Shown here piece after piece: positions 60,018-64,000 of a DNA stretch of 64,000 nucleotides (the first letter of the stretch is position 1; every line of letters starts with the position of its first letter). The translations under genes were made by a program, and so were the position numbers. A model generated the notes under the pieces. That model made no database searches, was not told the origin of the DNA, and saw only the letters and a list, made by a program, of their open reading frames with translations. The stretch covers positions 4,779,264 to 4,843,263 of the forward strand of contig OY811977.1 of assembly GCA_963681505.1 (NCBI GenBank), read 5' to 3'. This DNA comes from Eunapius fragilis (Eukaryota > Porifera > Demospongiae > Spongillida > Spongillidae).

Positions 60018-61925
60018 GCTACTGTTACATGTTGTTTTGCTCCGCATTTGCATGTATGTTTATTGGGATATGTTTGACCTTTTTGTTCAGTCTTGGTGTA
60101 CAGAAAATGCTCACACCAGTGCAGTAGTTATTTAATTTGCAATGTGCATTAATAATATTATTGTGGCTTTCTTATTCCGAGAGAACAACCATTGGTACAC
60201 AAAGACTGCATCAAACCTCCAACATCAAGATTAAAATTAATAAAATTGTACTAGAATAGAACCAGACTGCTTGTAGTAACCTGCTGCCTAGCTCTGGTCT
60301 AAGTGTTGGAGAATTAAATAGCTCTGGGGCGTGATTATATATATCTCAACGCCATGCAATTCACACATTTGATGTTGGAGAATGACCCCTTGTGACTGAA
60401 ATATGCTCAAAGCTGGGGGCCTGGGAGTAACCCTTATCTTCTAAATGGATGTGATGCTCAATTATGAAGTTAATGCTGGCAGTAGCAATGACACCACCAT
60501 GATGAGAGCAATTAAGGGAAGTGCTGGGCACAACCATCCTTCATCCCAAGCTTCCCAAAGGCATTTAGCCACGCCCACCTTAAGTGGGTAGTACAAAAGT
60601 ATTAGGAGTTCTCAATACTTTCTGTTTTTAAATTGCCACTATCGACATATAAAGTACTTAGCCACGTTGATAGGGGGGTTTGGTTTTTTAATTAATGAGT
60701 ATTAATAGCTGCCTAAAATGAAGGATGCAATATAAATATAATAATGAGTTGGAAAAGGGATTATAAAATTTTCCACAAAAGGAGCATTACATTTGAGACA
60801 TGCAGGTAAAATGCATGCATAACACCCCTGCTTGACTCAGCCATTGTGTATATTACACTGGGCATGTATTCATGTGTTTCAGGGAGGTCAGATAACACTC
60901 AGGAAATGACATCAAATGTGCAGGAATGGACTTGGTGCTATATGCACGTCTCAATCAACGCCTGTGTGCATATCAACTGGTGGGACTTTATGTGTAGTAT
61001 GCTATATCATTTAAAGGTGGATAGATAGGATTGCAAGGCCATGGTTGTGTAAAAGGAAGGAATCTAGCAAAAAATTAACCTGTAAGATTCTTGGTATTAA
61101 TATTGGTGTGCTTCATTGATAGGCACTATTTTGCCTTGTAATCCTATAGTTATCCAAATGTTTACAGGTTTGTCAGATAACATCTATTACATATAGGAAT
61201 ACACATAAGGCTTTGAGGTAATCAATTAATTGTGATGTGTGTATAAGGAAAAACGCAATATACTAACATCTTGCCCGAAAGAAAGCTGTAAACCATCATG
61301 ATACATGTATTGGACAGGGATGAAACAGTGAACATGGTATTATCTGATTTCAATGACGATGACAGTGCAGAGAAGGTTGGCTAATGCACTGAACAGAGAG
61401 GTTTCAAACCAAATACGATGAATGAGAAATATGATGTTAAAAAACAGTGGCACTAGCTGTAACTGGCTATGACACCATAAAGATTAAGTTGCCTTTAATA
61501 AACAGGAATGCTAAAAGGACTATGTGTAGCATAATAAAAAAAAATAGATGCCTACATTATAAATTTGTTCAGTGTTGCACATGTTAAGGAAAGACAGCTT
61601 ATGCAAATTAAGCTAATCTGCTTCTAATGAAGGAGGCATGATATGAACTCTAAGTTCCCACACTTGTATAAAAGATCTAAGAGTTAGGTTTGATGTACAA
61701 ATTTGTACTTAATACTATATGGTACTATGTTAGTGCTAATATAATGTGTTCACCATAACTCAGACTGGAGAAATTAAATTTAAGGGTTACAAATGGCTAT
61801 TATCAACCACCAAGGTGATCTGATTATATATACAATGCTTATTAAATAACGATATAAAAGCTAGAAAATAACATTGCTGTGACATACAGAAATATTGTTC
61901 CTCACACATGTAGAGATATTCTGGC
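60018..61925. other. Intergenic stretch between convergent genes
   Basis: 1.9 kb of AT-rich sequence after the chitobiase stop, up to the SLC35F stop. Only short ORFs (for example 60846-61028) and no recognised repeat. Confidence 0.65.
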
Positions 61926-63680
61926 TCAAAAATGCTCGTCTCTGCGTTTTCCACACATCCACAGCCATTGGGTCAGCTTTAGAAATAACGTATATACAGC
62001 CTGAGAGTCAGACGGAGGAACCAACAGCATCAAGAAACCGCTCATTATGAGGACTGCACCAGTGATCTTCCAATTCAGTAGATCCACATTATTTGCTGCA
62101 GCATCAATTACAGCATTTATGGGAATTCCCAATACTGTTCCCAGTGATATGAATAGGGGGTAGGTGTATGCAATACCAAAGTTAATTAAGAAATTGAAAA
62201 CTGTTCCAAGAATGGAACTTCCGATAACGTAGTTCCATGGAACATGATATAGAGTCTCAATACCCATGAAGTGAAGTAGCAGGACAACTGGAAACAGAAT
62301 GACTGTACTAAATGCTCCAAGCATTGAGAGAAAAAGGGCCATCTGGTATATAGAAGCCTCCCCTACTCGCCACTTCAGCAGTACCTAGCAAGAGATGCAG
62401 TATGTGAATTTACCACATACTTATATGCAATACATTTGTGCTATAATGTAAATGCATTCACCATTTTGCACACCCACCTTATACATTGCTATACCGATCG
62501 CGGATACTACTGAGAGAACCACACCTATAATCCCAGCAGGCTGGAACCCTTCAGCATATGCAAACAGAACAATTCCTCCACATGAGAAAAAAACTGAAAC
62601 GATCTAAAACACAGACACATCTTCAAAACTTTCACATTGTGCCAATTTGATATATACAGTATTTGATGGATCTGTCACTAACATTCATACCCTAAGAATC
62701 AATACTGGTTCTTTTAGAATGATGATAGAAAGCAAGACAATAAATGCTGATGATGAGGATGTGAGTGTGGCCACATCAGTAGCTGAGGCATGCATCAATG
62801 CCCTTGAGTAGGAATAGTTGGTGCCCACCCAGAGGGATGCAAATAGGACCGTTGAGGAGATGAGGCTACAGCCAGTGATGCCATTTGGTGAAAATACATG
62901 TGTGCAGTGCCTGAAGGAAAACGTTGGAGCACATTACTTCTGATAGTTAAAATTATAAACGCAGACACTCAAAAGACTTCGTACCAGTATTGCAGAAATT
63001 AGCATGCTTATAGGTGTACACAGTTCTGTCTTTGTATGATTGAATTTCTACCATACATTTGTCATAGTGAGAAGTAGGAATGTAAACGTGTTAAATGTGA
63101 TATGACCACATTTACTGTACAGCAAACCTTACACATGACCACATTTATTCATACCTCCCTTTACGTACGACAAATGAAATTCAATATTACATCCAGACAA
63201 TTTAGCAATTGAAAGTAAATTCAATGTCCATTGCGTGCTTAAATGTGCAGTGACGATGGAATTACTCTGTTATACTGAAGCACATCATACAGTAAAATGT
63301 CCTTTTGCAGGAATCGAACTGAACGCTTACCTCCAGTATTCATCCCAATTCCTGTGTCTGTGTGGAACCGTAAGAAAATACATCGCTGACGCGAAAGGAA
63401 ATAGCGTCATCATCCAAGCTGTGCCGAACCAAACAAGGAACATCGGAGCAGAGAAGCCTCCGTTATAACTGACCTTCGTTGTCTGTACCGCACCGACCCA
63501 AGATAAGGCTATGCAAATTACGATAATCACGCCCAACGTCAGTCGCCTGCAGTTAGTTGTTGAGATCGACGGATCTCCAACTACTGGGGCGCTGCTGGCT
63601 TTGTCTGCATTGGTTTGACCGCCATCGCTTGATGTTACAATGCTTGTCATTTCGCCTGGCCATGGGACCGAAGAAGACAT
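61926..63680 (-). CDS. SLC35F3/F4-like multi-pass transporter, four exons
   Basis: Exons 63680-63331, 62910-62691, 62603-62478 and 62384-61926 join in phase to 384 residues. The N-terminus is cytosolic (MSSSVPWPGEMTSIVTSSDG), then about ten TM helices: LTLGVIIVICIALSWVGAVQ, FLVWFGTAWMMTLFPFA, LISSTVLFASLWVGTNYSYS, LTSSSSAFIVLLSIIIL, IVSVFFSCGGIVLFAYA, GIIGVVLSVVSAIGIAMYKV and the last exon with GTVFNFLINFGIAYTYPLFI and SLGTVLGIPINAVIDAA. This last stretch is typical of the SLC35F3/F4/F5 group of the drug/metabolite transporter superfamily; SLC35F3 has been linked to thiamine transport. Substrate here is unknown. The ATG at 63680 was chosen; an in-frame ATG at 63776 would add 32 residues. Confidence 0.82.
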
Positions 63681-63791
63681 TGTTACATGGGCAAATGTAA
63701 TACGTGTACTGCGGAAGTGACGACGTACTGTGTGATAATGAATATAGTGGCCTTGAATAGTTAATGCAACATTCATTCATTCCCAAACCGC

Positions 63792-63980
63792 ATGTGTATC
63801 TCCCACATGAACAGTATTATAGAGCTGCTGCGAGGGGTTGCTGACCTACACATTCCCATTGTCCCCATCTTATCCAGACTACAATGCAGCATTGAGACTT
63901 TTGAGAGCATGCTTGTCCATTTGAATAGAGTCATGGATCCCTACAGTATGCTGCAAGTTACATCAGTAGTGGACAGATAA
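63792..63980 (+). CDS. Possible 5' exon of a divergent gene (hypothetical)
   Basis: An open frame MNSIIELLRGVADLHIPIVP... with a good helical, non-repetitive pattern starts just upstream of and opposite to the SLC35F gene and ends in TAA near 63978, 20 bases before the window end. It could be a first exon or a chance ORF. No domain is recognised. Confidence 0.25.
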   Translation: MCISHMNSIIELLRGVADLHIPIVPILSRLQCSIETFESMLVHLNRVMDPYSMLQVTSVVDR

Positions 63981-64000
63981 GGACTGCAAATTTAACCAAA

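Noticed and set aside
63327-63776. SLC35F start at the upstream ATG 63776
   Set aside because: The added 32 residues (HYIHYHTVRRHF...) look like untranslated sequence, and the ATG at 63680 opens a typical cytosolic N-terminus. Not excluded.
1-64000. tRNA or rRNA genes
   Set aside because: No cloverleaf with matching A and B boxes, and no rRNA-like conserved stretch, was noticed by eye. A tRNAscan or Rfam search would be needed to exclude them.

Overview
The window reads as nuclear DNA of an early-branching animal, most likely a demosponge of the Amphimedon type. This is an inference from three things: short spliceosomal introns with GTAAG/GTGAG donors, animal-type genes (nephrocystin-3, tetraspanins, p24/TMED, a lysosomal GH18 chitobiase, SLC35F), and very frequent TACATGTACATG motifs. 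Nothing looks prokaryotic. All exon boundaries and family names were read by eye, without an alignment or a database search.

Layout. About 1-3.3 kb: a decayed retroelement tail, then a minus-strand multi-pass membrane protein gene whose start is preceded by a perfect GGTCACGTGACC palindrome. About 3.4-31 kb is accessory DNA built of nested mobile elements: a hAT-like element, a 5.2 kb terminal-inverted-repeat unit with a 4.35 kb element inside it that carries two opposed 33-bp minisatellites, two copies of a 2.5-2.8 kb composite block (10.3-13.1 and 28.5-31.0 kb), two copies of a second block (13.9-14.8 and 25.0-26.2 kb), and between them a long inverted repeat (arms about 15.1-19.2 and 19.4-21.6 kb). 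The left arm was later hit by a 5'-truncated non-LTR retrotransposon with a 9-bp target duplication. The right arm runs into a frame-broken gene (about 21.5-23.9 kb) that looks like a P-loop NTPase plus nuclease of the Crinkler/RHS effector type.

About 31-64 kb is ordinary gene-dense sequence: a many-exon nephrocystin-3 (NPHP3) homologue (minus, 31.2-44.5 kb) whose introns hold a TA-flanked fold-back element, a pogo-like MITE, a 24-bp minisatellite and microsatellites; several fragments of a retroelement with an R2-like restriction-like endonuclease; tetraspanin A, a p24/TMED cargo receptor and tetraspanin B (all minus); a GC-rich, intronless di-N-acetylchitobiase (plus) that shares a 119-bp divergent promoter with tetraspanin B; and an SLC35F3/F4-like transporter (minus).

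Functional links: the TMED protein serves ER-Golgi traffic, the tetraspanins and the chitobiase fit an endolysosomal setting, and the two E-box/CLEAR-like promoter sites fit that theme, but this is inference. The most unusual part is the long inverted repeat that overlaps the 5' part of the Crinkler-like gene and could make a long hairpin RNA.
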